Assembly (NCBI GenBank): GCA_034401795.1
Contig: CM067369.1
Location: 181,505,945 to 181,569,944 of the forward strand
From: Chaetoderma sp. LZ-2023a
Taxonomy: Eukaryota; Mollusca; Caudofoveata; Chaetodermatida; Chaetodermatidae
Reading direction: 5' to 3'
DNA length: 64,000 nt
Below are positions 46,380 to 59,078 of the stretch, piece by piece. A program made the position numbers and the translations under genes. The stretch's first letter is position 1; every line of letters starts with the position of its first letter. The notes under the pieces are model-generated. The model worked only from the letters and a program-made list of their open reading frames with translations. It had not been told where the DNA came from and searched no databases.

Positions 46380-46870
46380 TGATAATGGTGGATGTCGAAA
46401 CATATAAACGGAATAGTGATGGCGATGGACCTTGTTATGGTGATATCGAGGGTGTGTGTGAATGGACGTGGTGTGTCTGTTGCGCTCGTAGCAGTGAACA
46501 TTGAAGTGAATTCACGTGGGTACGCGCGCATTCGTGCGCGTGGGGTGTGTGTTCCGGAAGGCGTATATGCAAGGGAGTAGGCTACACGTGTGGAGTGTGT
46601 ACATGGGTGCAGGTGTGTTCTAGTAATCATGTCCATGCATCTGTTGGTGTATTTCTGTACATGCCTTTGTGGGCATCGTAGTTTTATATGCGCGTCCACG
46701 TGCAGATATATGCGCGTGTGTGCTTAGGAATGCGTTCATTGAAATCCAATTAATTTCCAATCATACATCATTGCTCCCATCATACAGATGTATGTATCTC
46801 TGGGGAGTTTGAGTTGGCTGACGAGAATTTATTATATTTGCCTGGTAATACAGCACGTCATTCCGTGTGA
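46380..46870 (+). repeat. Dispersed repeat family C, copy 1
   Basis: A GT/CGTG-rich stretch is followed by a conserved 3' part (ATTTCCAATCATAC, CAGATGTATGTATCTCTG, TTGGCTGACGAGAATTTATT) shared with 49385-49510. The open frames inside are GT-repeat artefacts. Confidence 0.65.
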
Positions 46871-47434
46871 AATGGGGGAGATTTATGTACAATATTGATA
46901 CGATGTTCAATTCCTGAAAAGTCGGGTAAGCTTATATATATAAATATCTTCTGTATATCATTTAGAAGCCTTGATTGCGCTACCCTACGATTTAACCATC
47001 ATCATCTGAATAAAAGGTTGCGCTTATTCTTGCTACGCGCGATTTATAACCGCCAATCGCGGCGACTATTTGTCTCGGAGACAACCGCGTGACAAATCGT
47101 CTGTCTGCATGGACTGCGTCTGATAAACTGCGCGTTATTTTAATCGTCCGCAACTAGTCGCCAGTATCTAAATAATATTTGGCCAACTTATCTAGCGAAT
47201 ACAGCGATTTTCATTCAACCTTAGCGGGATCACCTGGTGTGCGGCCCACGGAGACTGCGACCAGATTTGTGTATAAGCTTTGACCAATATTACGATGGTA
47301 TTATAACATGTGTCTTTTCAAAGTGGCAGCCAAGGGTTAGATCACATGGCCGTAAAATGACATCCGATTCCCCTGCAGATTGCTGACTAGCGCAAATAGG
47401 GCAACTCGATATTATTCAGAGGCAAATAATTGTA

Positions 47435-48455
47435 TTACACTGAGATTATGGTTGTTGTACAACATATAGACATCTTCTTTTGGCCAGGGGGATACATGAT
47501 CCACGGATCCACAGTTTCCAAAACCAAACGATGTGGAAGGCATTGCTTTCCATGACGCAACGTGCAGCGATGTGATAGAAGCTGCATATTAGTGAACCAA
47601 GAATATTGGTCTTCCTCCAACGCCCCCACTCCGCTACGCAGCTGGATGTCTTTGTCACTGGCTTTGTCTATCGCTGATTGGTGTACATGAGTCACCTCGA
47701 TCATGGCTAACTTTACGAAGGGATTCACATTGTTGAGTGAGTCTACAGATATAGGGAAAAGGTTATCGAGAGGCTGAGGGGATGAAAAGGCAAGTTAGCG
47801 TCTAAACAGCACCTGGGATAGGTCATCTCCCTGTGGAAATCCACCGGGGATCTCGAACGCTGTAGACGTGGAATGTGTCAAATAGCGGTCTGACTAGTTG
47901 AAGCTCATCGCCATTACAGTCAGCTTCATGTAGTAAGTCCAGGGCATTTGGTCGCTTGATGATACACTCTCCGAATGCGGTTCTAGATAAGACACCTTCG
48001 TACTATATCCGAGCATATCTGGCCAGACTGTATAATCTCCAATCTCCAACGACGCATTGTACACCATCTGTCATACGATATCACTGTTGTTGAAGATGGC
48101 CCGATAAAGATGGTCTATGCTTTGACCATGTTCTGGGAATGCCACAAGACAACCCTGGACAGAAAGACTTGGAATTTGCTGTACTCTATACCAAAATCTA
48201 AAACGCTCGTAGAGGATGCCACTGCACGGCCCTAGTGTACCACATATTGACACAAAAGAAACAGAACTGGGTTCACGGACGACGAAAAAGAACCTGTGTG
48301 AGCTAAGGACTCTCGCTGAGGACAAGGTTCCGAACGCTCCAGTCTTGGAATTTGTCAAATAGCAGTCTTACTAGTTGCAGCTCATTGCCATTAAAGCCAG
48401 CTAGATGTAGTACGTCCAGGGCATTTGATCGCTTAATGATCTACTTCTCGCACTC
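47435..48455 (-). pseudogene. Duplicated coding-like segment, family unknown
   Basis: On the minus strand, two ~120-bp segments (48334-48455 and 47858-47990) encode similar text: KR-NALD-LH-A--NG-ELQLVR-LFD-F. Nucleotide differences fall largely at synonymous sites, suggesting past coding constraint. Open frames follow each copy (48071-48358, and 47435-47728 after stops), the first with FWYRVQQIPSLSVQGCLVAF. No domain was recognised. It could be two exons of a decayed host gene or a tandemly duplicated retroposed fragment. Confidence 0.3.
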
Positions 48456-48715
48456 ATGCACGAACGAACGCACGCACGCGCGCGCAAATGCATGCATGTA
48501 CACACAAATGGCATAGATCACAAATTATCTCCAAGTTCATACCATTCACATGTATGATCATGAAGAATATCACGAAGGACTCAAAGTCAAGCGGGCTGAA
48601 ACCTTTCGTGATTGATCATATTGGAAATTGAATATTTAAGCGAGCTAGATTAAATATGTTGGTAAAATGTTCGCGTGATAAAAACATCATTGGCAGCATA
48701 ACTCCACAAGATCAA

Positions 48716-49085
48716 AATGGACCTTTCCAGTGTTAGCTATGCCCCGCCCATCTCTAACTAAGACCCACCAACACCTCGCCCGTGTTGGGAACGATCGATC
48801 TCTGAACTTCCTGACTATCAATTTCCAGAAAACTATACAGGTAAGCTGTAGAATATTTTGAAACTAATTTGACTGGGTGCTGTTGCTGCCTATGGCAGCA
48901 AGAGCGCTCAGTCAAATTAGTTTCAAAATATTGAACAGCGTGTTTCTTAAATAGCAAACACATACAATTCGTACAACGTGTCGGACTATTAAGCTCGTTA
49001 AAGACTGGCGTAATTGAACCATTCATGACGTCATGATTATGACGTCAGCATCCACCTCGCGTTGTTGATTATGACGTCATATGAT
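48716..49085 (+). mobile_element. MITE family A, near full length
   Basis: AATGGACCTTTCCAGTGTTA tip, full left body (GATCGATC, AACTATACAGGTAAGCTG) and hairpin around GCTGCCTATGGCAGC. The 3' half carries TCATGACGTCATGATTATG and ATTATGACGTCATATGA. The right tip is not recognisable. Confidence 0.9.
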
Positions 49086-49149
49086 TGAATGAGGAAATGG
49101 ATTCATGAATTGATTGATACTTGACAGCCACAGGTGAGCTAACGGTACA

Positions 49150-49510
49150 TTAACAGCATAAACTAGCTCTGTGAGTAAGACGACTAAAACAAGTACTAGA
49201 GGAAGGTACCTTGTATGGGTTTGCGTGCGTGCACGCGTTCTTATATATGTGTATCCACGAATACACGTGTGTGTATGTACGTGTCCGTGCGTGTGTTGTC
49301 CCATATTTACCCATGATTGTGCCCGAAACACATGCAAGTGAGTGCACGCATACGGAGGTACGTGTGTACTTAACAATGTGTAGACTGAAATCCATTTCCA
49401 ATCATACGCCATTGTTCCCATTTATACAGATGTATGCATCTCTGAGGAGAAAGGATTGGCTGGGATGAATTTATTACATCTCCCTGATGGTACACCACGC
49501 AGCAATAATG
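49150..49510 (+). repeat. Dispersed repeat family C, copy 2
   Basis: The same arrangement as 46380-46870: a GTGCGTGCACGCG/GTGTGTATGTACG-rich part, then TTTCCAATCATACGCC and CAGATGTATGCATCTCTGAG. Confidence 0.65.
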
Positions 49511-51003
49511 ATAACAGGCGTAAGTAAGGTCATACTAATTTATTTCTGTTGTTTCCAAACCGTCTAGCTTAACTTTTCCATATCTAGAAAGAAAGTAATG
49601 CTGGAATTTTAAGCCATGATTTTCAACATTTCTTTCGTCTAGCGATTTTTCGCTGCCAAATCCTTATCACTCAGAATTTTCTGTAACTCGTGTGTTCTCT
49701 CTAGCTGGGGTAACCATTTAATGGTCAACCCGCTCAAAAGGATGTTGCAATGGTCATGAGAAAAGTCCATTTGCAGGCCAAAGGAAAACTATTTTTGAAA
49801 ATTTATCACTAGAATGCAAACGAGCCACCCATTCTAGTGGTAATTTTCATAAAGCTTTCGTTTCTTGGTCTGCAAATTGACACTCACTGAGAAAACGTTT
49901 TGGACGTTCTTGATCAATCTTGACAATTAAACATGATGACATGATTAATACTGTAATAGCTTAAAACCACTAAGCTTGAAATTGTGCATTTCTTAAATTG
50001 TTTCCCCCATCTCCAGTCTTGTGTTTTGGATGGGAATCTTTGTAAAACAAAACAATAAATTGGTCTGGCCTAAGTATGAAAAAATCCATATGCACTGTAT
50101 GTAATGCTTCAGCATCAGGCGCATTTGTAAGAAGAAACAGGATCTTATAATACGATGTAATGAAGACGTTTCTTAGAAAAAAGCTGCAGGTTTCATCAAC
50201 ATTGATTTTACAATTTTAAACTCCAGTGATTCAATATGTCGAATTCAAGACCATGGTTTCTGGCAGCTGTGGTGTATAATTCATGCTTAGAAAATACACT
50301 CATTCCTGAAACACTGATCAATAAGTAAAATGAATGCACACCGTTTAAACCGTTGCTATGCGAGACAGATGCTGGTAGAAATTTACAATCTTTAACGCGA
50401 TGCTTGTGTGGATGAAACATATGCTGGTTCCAAACCATAATACATGCATGGAAAGTATAAACCGGATAATGGAAAACATGGTCTGCACTCATCACTTTCG
50501 CTAAAAGCTAAACGAACCACCTTAATAGTTTGGGGTGACAGACTTGGTTAAGACGACACCTTGTTAGTAGAAGTTAGTAGAATAAATCACTATTATTGGT
50601 GTTTAAGTGCTAAACTTGGTACAAAATTTGACACTTGCTATGTGTAAATAAACCTACCTTTGATAATGTTGTTTTATAAGTGTAAATAAATCGATTATGT
50701 TTATTTAAGACAGTGTTTTGTCGCTAAAAATTGAATCCTAACACAGGCTGAAGAAAAGCCGTCCCATGTTTACGTCTTCTCCAGAAGGTCAGATAACTCA
50801 TGACGCACAAGCAAATATCCTCATCCATCAGACAAGGTGAGCGGCTTTCCACCTATTTGGTTTAAACAAAGTTTATTTTTTCTTATTAAAGTGGTAGCAC
50901 TGTAAGATATTTCTTTTTGGTGTATCTCCCACTTTGCAAACAAATACAGTTCATTTGTACAAATCAAGAGGCGGTTTACATAATAGAAAAATAAGTTTGT
51001 AAT

Positions 51004-51038
<35 letters not shown>

Positions 51039-52904
51039 TTCTAAATATTGATGAGATTGGGATAGGTATTTTTAGAATGTAGATAGAGCAGAATTGTAGT
51101 TACAATCGAGAGTGTAGTATAAAAAGATAAGGCAGATTTAGGAGTTTGGATTTTGGATTTCGCCTATGCTTATTCGAACGATGTTTTCCTTAGATGACGT
51201 GCGTAGTGGACCAAGGCTACAGGATTAACCCCACCTGTGTCGACTTAACCCTCTAACGGCCAAGCCTGCCATGACGGACAATGCAATGGTCTTGACATAT
51301 GTTCATTTCCCGGCCAAGAGATGACCACCACATATATTCCATCGCCCGAATGACTGGCTCGGTTATGGTGTAACCGAGCCACTCATGCTATTGGCAAATC
51401 TTTAAAATAATCATCTCTCGGCCTACAAATGGACACTGACTAAGATTAAAATATTTTGATTTTCTTTGCAATCAGCCCCTTAACCGTCAAGCTGGCCAGA
51501 CGACCTCCACATAAATCAATGTTCATAAATTCCAGTAGTTAAAGATGCCACCTATTTATATTAACTTACTCCATAAGGAAGATGCCACTGCATCTATCAA
51601 ATACTTGGTACCTTAATCAAAGCTAGCACTGCCAGTAATGTACTCCACGTTGTATTTTTAGAAAGTTTCATGTAAACCTTGTAGATTTAGAAGTGGGGAT
51701 TCTGCAGTTTGGAAATGCGTGAACATAATGGTTTAACTTCAAATGTCATACATCTACTTGGAGTACATCAAGGAAACGTCATGTGTATATTTATCACAGA
51801 AGACACCCCTTACTGTTTACATTCATAGGTCTATCCGCCCATCCGCCCATGCATCCATTCATCTTGTTTGACATGTGTGTTTGAATCATTGACAATGGAG
51901 GAATTCAGTTTTAGCTATGCGCTCTCTTTATCTCTTGCTAAGCTCCACCACGCTTCGCCCATGCTAAGATCTATCGATCCTTACACTCTCTGGATCACAA
52001 TTTCATGACAACTATAAGATGTGAAATATGTTGCTGTTTATGATGACAGGAGTATCGATGATGTAGTTGATATGAAAATACCGTGGTGATGATAAGGAAT
52101 GTAAGGAATACAAAATTGTTAATGATGGTTTAACATAAAATCAGAAGAATGTACTTTAATTTCTTATCAATATTCTAGCGGGATGTGTCTATTGGGAGAA
52201 ATGAGCTAACCCCCATCAAGTCTCATACACAATCTGGACGATATCCAAACAGGGGCCCAAGTTCGATCACAAATGTGCCCTAGTGGACGACAGAGCTTCA
52301 TTAATTCGTCTGACTTGTTGATATCGCGTCGCCATCCTTCCCGTAATCACTAACCAAACGATTCCATTATCTGATGTAGCAACGACGATAATAATATTGA
52401 CTCTGGAGATGTGGCAATGGAATTCCATTCAACGCAATGTTTTCTTGGAAGAATGCGGCTGATTGCGCGATTAGAGTGAATGGAAGCTGCGTTGTTAGAC
52501 TGCAAATATAATTAAGGATTGTCGGTCAAATCTAAACAGAAAACAATTACAGGTGTCTGTCCAACGCTGGTAGAGATTTGCCCAACTGAATAAGAGCATA
52601 CCACCTACATTAAGGGCCCGGAATAGTGTGGTACTTTAAGGCATGGGAACTGATTGTCACCTTTCCTACGGTTACTCAGTATCCTGGGACGGAAAGGCAC
52701 ATTATCCATAAGCAACTGACTGTACCAAGAGATAGCTTGTTTCCTAACATCACTGCTAGCTGATCGAAAAAATGGTCTCAATAGACATGAATTAATCCAT
52801 GCCCGCAGAGAATACAGACCAGAATCTAATGAAGGGGAGATTAGCTGTTTGCGAAGAGGTCTCATTTCAGAAATCAGCCCGAGGCTGTACAATGATGTGT
52901 GTGT
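49511..52904. other. Unassigned AT-rich DNA with MITE fragments
   Basis: Contains MITE B hairpin cores at about 49755-49885 and 51295-51435 (GAATGACTGGCTCGG facing CCGAGCCACTCAT), an (AAT)n tract at 51003-51040, and a MITE A 5' fragment at 51897-52045. Open frames 50208-50495 and 52605-52892 (minus) show no domain. Confidence 0.5.
51897..52045 (+). mobile_element. MITE family A, 5' fragment
   Basis: GGAATTCAGTTTTAGCTATG, GCTAAGCTCCACCACGC and a short remnant of the GTTGCTG hairpin; the rest is absent. Confidence 0.6.
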
Positions 52905-53250
52905 GTCTTACCCGCTAATTACTTTCCGATAACGTCAGTATGACTGACTAAATTACGGAGCGACTGACAGAGCGACTAACTGACCGTCAGACTGACCAAC
53001 TGATTAATTGACTGACTTAAATGATAGACTGGCTGTCTGACCAACTAGCTGACCAACTAACAGAATGATCAAATGGCATACTGACCAGATGCCGAGCCGA
53101 TCAACAAACCAAGCAAGCGACCAACTGGCCAAACAACCGATCACTCGAGTGAATGACCACGAACTTTACAAAAAAATACTAAAATGATTGAATATTCAAC
53201 TGACTGACCAATCAACTAGTATACCACCTGATCGAATGGCCAACCCTTTT
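52905..53250. repeat. Degenerate (CTGA/ACTG)n tract
   Basis: Repeated ACTGACC/CAACTGA words over about 340 bp, too diverged to be a pure microsatellite. Confidence 0.75.
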
Positions 53251-54904
53251 ACCCCTCAGTTTCTTACAGACTATAGTAAAACAGAAAGGAATGTAAATAA
53301 ATAATAGACAGGAGCGATCAGAGATGGCAGACCATCGCCTGCCGGTTTTATCCCATTGTCTGGATTTTCCAGATTTTTAGGATATTCCGAATATTTTTCC
53401 TGATTTTCCAGATTTAATTTCTGTTGAGTGAGGCTGGGGTAGGGTGTGTGGTCACGCCAAAATTGTAGTATCCTAGTGTATGGCGAACGTTTTCTTGTGT
53501 TAAAATTTGAGTAAAAATCAAACCAGTAGTTTCCGAGATATCCTTAGATCCAGAATTTGAGTTGATCCGGGTCCTAATTCCTGTCTGGAAATCCTCTTCT
53601 ACCGTAAGTTCCTAGTTTGGATTAGAGACTATCGCTGATAGAGCTATACATTTAATATAACGCTTCCCGTGGGTCAATACTCTCATTTTAACATCAATTC
53701 TTAAATGTACGACTACTCAATATCCAAGGAGATGCAAATAATAAATTCTACAAATAAAAAAAAAATATAAACACATATCTATCTGTACCCTCTTGCCACC
53801 AAGCAAGGTTAACGATCCAGCTATTCCAAAATTGGTAAATTTTCACTATCCGTCTTCTCTTGGCCAGCAAATGGACTTTTCTCGTGACCATTGCAAAACT
53901 AATTTGAGCGGCGTGACCGAATGACCTTAGGTGGGTTAACAAAGCTACAAAAAAACAAAATCAGTTATAGAACGTTCTGAGGAGTTCGGAGTGATAAGGA
54001 TTTGGCTGCGAAAGATTGCTAGATGGATATAATGTTGACAATAAGGCCTTAAAATTCCAGCGTTATTCTATTTCTAGATATGTAAAGATTAAGTTAGGAG
54101 GGTTTGTAAAACAAGACAAAATAAATTGTTACGGCCTTAATACAAAGTACAACCAACCTGCGTTATAGGTTCAATCATTTGAAGTGTAAGCTTAATATGT
54201 TCTCTTGACTTTTTTCAAGCTATCCTGTTGCTGCTTATTTCAACAGATTTTCTGTTGCTTATCTTTACGGCGAGAGATTGTTGGAGGTCATGGCTCAGAG
54301 TGTTATGCCCTGATGGTGTCCGATGGTAGGAAGCATAGCATCGAACAATAGCAATTCATGGCTCTGTAAAAAGGGAGAACGCGTCGATGACGTGTTCCTG
54401 CATTCTAACATGCCGTGGCTAACGTGTGGCAACAGTAAGATTAACGATCCACTCTCGGCTCTCTATGCAGTCATAGTTGAGAGGGGATTAGTAACAGGTC
54501 CAATGGCATTGGATGCGTTCGCCTCCCCACGCATCATCACATGCCGAGGACTAGAGACGATAGAGGGAATTAGGTGGAAAACGTAGGCTAACTCTCAAAC
54601 ACGACCACCTTTCGATTACTTTCAAATACCTTTGTGGAGGGTGAGCCATCAGGAAGCCATGTGCCAAGGAATTTTGGAAAGTATTAAGCTAACGCGCGCT
54701 CGGCTAAACACACAGAGAACCAATGCCTATTTATGTATACACTCCTGGTGATCGAGCTTGCGCGATGACCACCTCTGGCTCGTTGGACCAGCCAAAGCAC
54801 GCATTCTTATTAGCCATGGGAGGGGGTGGGGGGGGGGGGCGTTGCTTACACAGTATAAAAGGGAAGGGATTCTGGGGGGGGGGGGTGAATAAAAAGTCGA
54901 ATAT
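53251..54904. other. Unassigned DNA
   Basis: No gene is supported. The 87-codon frame at 54323-54586 has no recognised domain. G-runs occur at 54820-54890. A MITE B-like fragment (TGGTAAATTTTCACTATCCG, CTTGGCCAGCAAATGG) lies near 53830-53880. Confidence 0.5.
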
Positions 54905-55187
54905 GGTCCATGGATACAGACCTTTCAACTGTATCCATCCATCCTGTGACGTCATAATAAGCTACGTGACGTGTAGAATGACATCATAATGAATAACATC
55001 ATTATGACGTCAAGAATGGTGTAGATAAGTACGCCACGAACGCATATTTGAAGATGGACTATGCGTTGTTGTACAAATTGTATGTCTTTACTATTTAATA
55101 CATATTCTGTTGAATATTTTGAAACTAACGTGACTGGGCGCTGTTGCTGCCATGGGCGGGGAATAGCTAAAATTGGAAAGGTCCATT
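54905..55187 (-). mobile_element. MITE family A, reversed copy
   Basis: Reads in from GGTCCATGGATAC, with CATCCTGTGACGTCATAAT, ACGTGACGTGTAGAATGAC, GTACGCCACGAACGCAT and the hairpin near 55100-55150, and ends with AATTGGAAAGGTCCATT, the inverted left tip. The left body between hairpin and tip is mostly deleted. Confidence 0.88.
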
Positions 55188-55999
55188 GAAGTGGACAGAG
55201 AGAAGTCCACGATAGACGATGACCCTGTTCGGTGTATAGTAATAAGGTACTCAGTCACTGAGAAATAACAGTTGCACGCAGTCAATGAAAGAAATGATGA
55301 CGAAAGAAGAGTAATGTATTTTACATATAAAGAGACAAATGTGTTGATAATCGAAGAAGCAAAGACCTGAATGGGCGGGTTCCAGAAAAAGAGAACAGGA
55401 ATAAACTGAACATGTATATCAACAATACACCACAGCGAACACGGCTACCTCCTAGTAGTAACGTGCGTATCGTGCATGAGAAGACGAACAATTGAAAATC
55501 TACCAGACAAACTTTCTAATAACTTTCCCCCAGTATTTTTACAGCGAAAGATAAGAGAACAATCCCACAGCCAGTGCCGGCATGAATAAAATAGTGGCGG
55601 ACGAAACAGTGAATGAAAACCAGCGATACAGAGGTACGCCTAATTCGGCTATAGCTGTCAATAAGACATGCTCATCGGCTTTTCGCTGAGCTTGAGCAGC
55701 AACAACAGCAGCGAGAGATTAACGGACTTTATCCTGCACGTCTTACTGCTGCGAAGATCCCACTGATAGAGACTGCAATCACCGCATTGACCATAGCAAA
55801 ACTACCACTGTTGTGATTCGCATATTGCACTGCACGAATTGCCATTGCCTGCCTTTGCTCTGTATAATTATAATTATTCACTGTTTCAACCATATTATCG
55901 GCCGTTCTGTTAACGCATATCGTCGTTTAAATACTGGCATCGTCGCTCGCCCTCTCTCCGTCCCTGCAACCACCACGCACCCCCTCCACCTTCCATCAT

Positions 56000-56003
<4 letters not shown>
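55188..56003. other. Unassigned DNA
   Basis: Nothing recognisable; only short frames. Confidence 0.5.

Positions 56004-56077
<74 letters not shown>
56004..56077. repeat. (CT)n microsatellite
   Basis: About 74 bp of CT with a single TTT interruption near 56038. Confidence 0.98.
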
Positions 56078-56080
<3 letters not shown>

Positions 56081-56589
56081 ACATTGTAGATTCATTTCCC
56101 CCCAGTCCCACGCATAGAAGATTAGGTACACGACTTCTCTTAGGAAAGGTCACTGAGACTGGTTACCGATGGATGCAAAGGCCATGACAACCCACAACAG
56201 CTATCCAGACATTAAACCACCCAAGCGAGTGGCCAATCTATGCATTAATTATTCTTCGTGGTCTTGCGCGGTTCGCGCGCACGAGTGTCTGTGTGCATGA
56301 GAGAAATATATTCCACTATACTAATCAAAACAAAACAATGACGAAAAAAATCCGTGTACTATTTTCAATATGTAACAGACCGGTACTCACCGAACTCTGC
56401 AAATTTGTATTACTGTCCAAGAAAAAGAAATAAATGTTATGACTGCTGCTATTACTACTACGACAATCACTTCTCACGATCCTTTACCATACACATAGAA
56501 TGCACGAGTCAACTCCCGTGGTTGTGAGTCTGGTAGTTGAAAGCTGGTCCGGTGAAAGATGATTTTTCTTCTTGATGCTGGGCCAGTGG

Positions 56590-56700
56590 GTAGACTACTA
56601 CCCAGCTACGATAGCCGAAGCACCAACAGTCGAATCATTCAAGAACAAACTAGATATCTGCTTCAAAGAAAGAACATTTGAATTTGACTGAACAGGCCAT
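56590..56700 (+). mobile_element. LINE ORF2 C-terminal remnant, copy 1
   Basis: Encodes VDYYPATIAEAPTVESFKNK then LDICFKERTFEFD and a stop, the typical C-terminal tail of a non-LTR reverse transcriptase protein. It is truncated on the 5' side. Confidence 0.6.
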
Positions 56701-57045
56701 ACGTTTACCAGCCCATTACAAAGTCATACTGCAATTCCGCAAATACAGTGGACTGATTTAGAAGTAGCCTGTGCATAGACAGGAACATGCTCGGTACCAA
56801 TTCCAATTACCAGTAGATTCATCTCAGCTTCCACGTCCGTACTTTTGTGGTTGCATAAAGAGACACTAGCGTAGAGGAGACTCTGATAGCGATGAACACA
56901 GAAATAAGACAAACCACGGCCTCCACAGATCAGCATGCAAACAAAGCTAGTTGCAGCAGGGTGTAACCATGGGTGTATGCATCACACCCCCAGCTAACGC
57001 GGGGAACACCCATCTGCACCACAGTTTTTCCAACAATCAATGTCA

Positions 57046-57252
57046 ACCCTTGCCACTCTGATGTCAGAATTTTAACCTTCAAGTTAAATTAAGAGATGAG
57101 CTGTGTTCATTTTTCGGCAAATTTGGTGGATGATGTTGCTGTCGTAGGCAGCAACATCATCAACCGAATTGTCCGAAAGTGTACACCAGTTTCTTTGTTA
57201 TTGAAACAGCAAACAGCAACAGATAGAATATTGACATCAGAGTGGCAAGGGT
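57046..57252. mobile_element. MITE with 21-bp perfect inverted ends, 207 bp
   Basis: ACCCTTGCCACTCTGATGTC begins at 57046, and its inverse ends at 57252. An inner hairpin with GATGATGTTGCTG facing CAGCAACATCATC lies at about 57133-57164. The element is distinct from families A and B. Non-coding. Confidence 0.85.
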
Positions 57253-57294
57253 CAAACTCTAAAATCTAATGGTTTCGAGGAGACTTGATTAAGC

Positions 57295-57455
57295 AGCACC
57301 AGTCAACTCATTCAAGAACAAACTAGAAATCGACTTCAAGGAAAGAACTTTTGAATTAGACTGAACAAGCCTTACCACAACAAACAACTCTGAGGCAATA
57401 ACAAGCCAATGGCCTATGCCTCGTAAAATTATGATGCTGATGATGATGATGATGA
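57295..57455 (+). mobile_element. LINE ORF2 C-terminal remnant, copy 2
   Basis: Encodes NSFKNKLEIDFKERTFELD and a stop, nearly the same tail as 56590-56700, followed by a short 3' UTR ending in (ATG)n near 57430-57455. Confidence 0.6.
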
Positions 57456-57637
57456 TGACTACTCAGCTTCCAAATGCTAGGCGAATAGGTGCCATAGAAT
57501 TGGCTGGGTTCAAACCTCGCTCAGGTCGAAAAATTGAAAATGTAAATGTTACATTCTAATGATGACTGCGTTATATCCTAGTGCCAGTGCGTTGCTAATG
57601 ACAGGGTTCCTAGAACTAATGCTTGACAATAATAAAA

Positions 57638-57730
<93 letters not shown>
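57638..57730. repeat. (ACT)n microsatellite
   Basis: About 93 bp of ACT triplets followed by three CTG. The poly-Tyr frame across it is an artefact. Confidence 0.98.
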
Positions 57731-58805
57731 GCTGCTGCTGCCACTACTACTGCCACACCGTAATCAGACTAGACTGTATTTTAATATTGTATAGTGTATG
57801 TATGTATATGCTATAATTTTACACTAACTACCGCCATAATGTATAAATTAAAATATGTCCCTCATGTGCCCTCGCGTGAATAGCCTGGGTGTAAGAACGA
57901 AAACTGAAACTGAGCTGCGTAGGAGCGAACGATTGGGCGTCCACGCAAGAAAAATAGTGACAGCAAATAATGCGTCTACTGCCGTCGTCTTCGAAAAGAC
58001 ACCACGTCTCCTCCGCTCCGTTACGCGAGGCTACCCACTTGTTACAGAACAAGACCGAGCTCCGGATTAGGGAAAGTCTACCATTACGGCTGTCCACTAC
58101 TCACAAAATTAATACGGTTAGTCAGAAGAGACGTAGGGATAAGAATGCATGAAAAGGGGGCCACATTTTCGCGAATTCCCGCGTAGTGGAGCAGTAGCAA
58201 ACACCGCCCTCCCAATCCGCCCGCCCACGCCTTCCCCACCCCACCTCCCATGCTGGCGTCGCAGTTACAGTTTATATTATAAACCAACTTGACATACCAA
58301 TCATATGAAAGCCTTCAACGGTATATGACGAGAATGCTTCCTTAGACAGATACGTAACACCTGGCGGCTGCCTATTATGCGTGACATTGGCGCTATCAGT
58401 TCGTCTGCTTCAGTTGTATTGGATTTCCAAGACAGTGTACATTATCATTGAATCAATTTGCCGTAGAATATACATGAACCTTGGACTTCAACAAGCTAAC
58501 TAGCTCTAAACATCGCTTTCTCGATAGTATATAAGACCGATTTCACTCATATTTCTTTGACATATCCGCGTAGTCTCGCAAACGTTACCTGTCAAAGCAC
58601 CTCCTGCATATGACGGGTTCAGTAGGCAGATGGCCCACAACTTTTAGCCTTATAGAACAATCGTCCTCCTCCAATCAATATATGTGAACGCATCTCTTTC
58701 TCCTACTAGCATGCCTGCCACAATGAATGAGCAGCACAATGTCCATTTTATCTACGTATTAAAGCTACGAAGTAAGATATTCAAATATGAAAGGAATCCA
58801 TTTTC
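57731..58805. other. Unassigned DNA
   Basis: Short overlapping frames on both strands (57828-58097, 57855-58070) without domains. A C-rich tract is near 58200-58255. No repeat partner was seen. Confidence 0.45.
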
Positions 58806-59040
58806 AGCCCCGCCACGCCCATTTCTATCTAAGCCCACACACTTTGACGTGTTTTTGAAATCAAATTGAAACTTTGAAACGTGAATTCCCAGAGTCTAAA
58901 TTTCAAGGTAATTATTTAGGTAAGCTGGTAAATAGATTGAAACAAATTTGACTGGAGGTGTTGTTGCCAATGGCAGTAACAGCTCCCAGTCAAATTAGTT
59001 TCCAAATATTCAACGGAATGCTTATTTAATTGTAGATTAA
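58806..59040 (+). mobile_element. MITE family A, body and hairpin only
   Basis: The left body from CCCCGCCACGCCCATTTCTA, AAGGTAATTATTTAGGTAAG, and the hairpin ATTTGACTGGAGGTGTTG facing CAGTAACAGCTCCCAGTC. It lies immediately upstream of a full-length copy. Confidence 0.8.
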
Positions 59041-59078
59041 TCAAAGACTTACAGTACTGTAAATTAATCAAACGCTCA

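Noticed and set aside
57559-57816. Poly-tyrosine protein
   Set aside because: Translation of the (ACT)n microsatellite.
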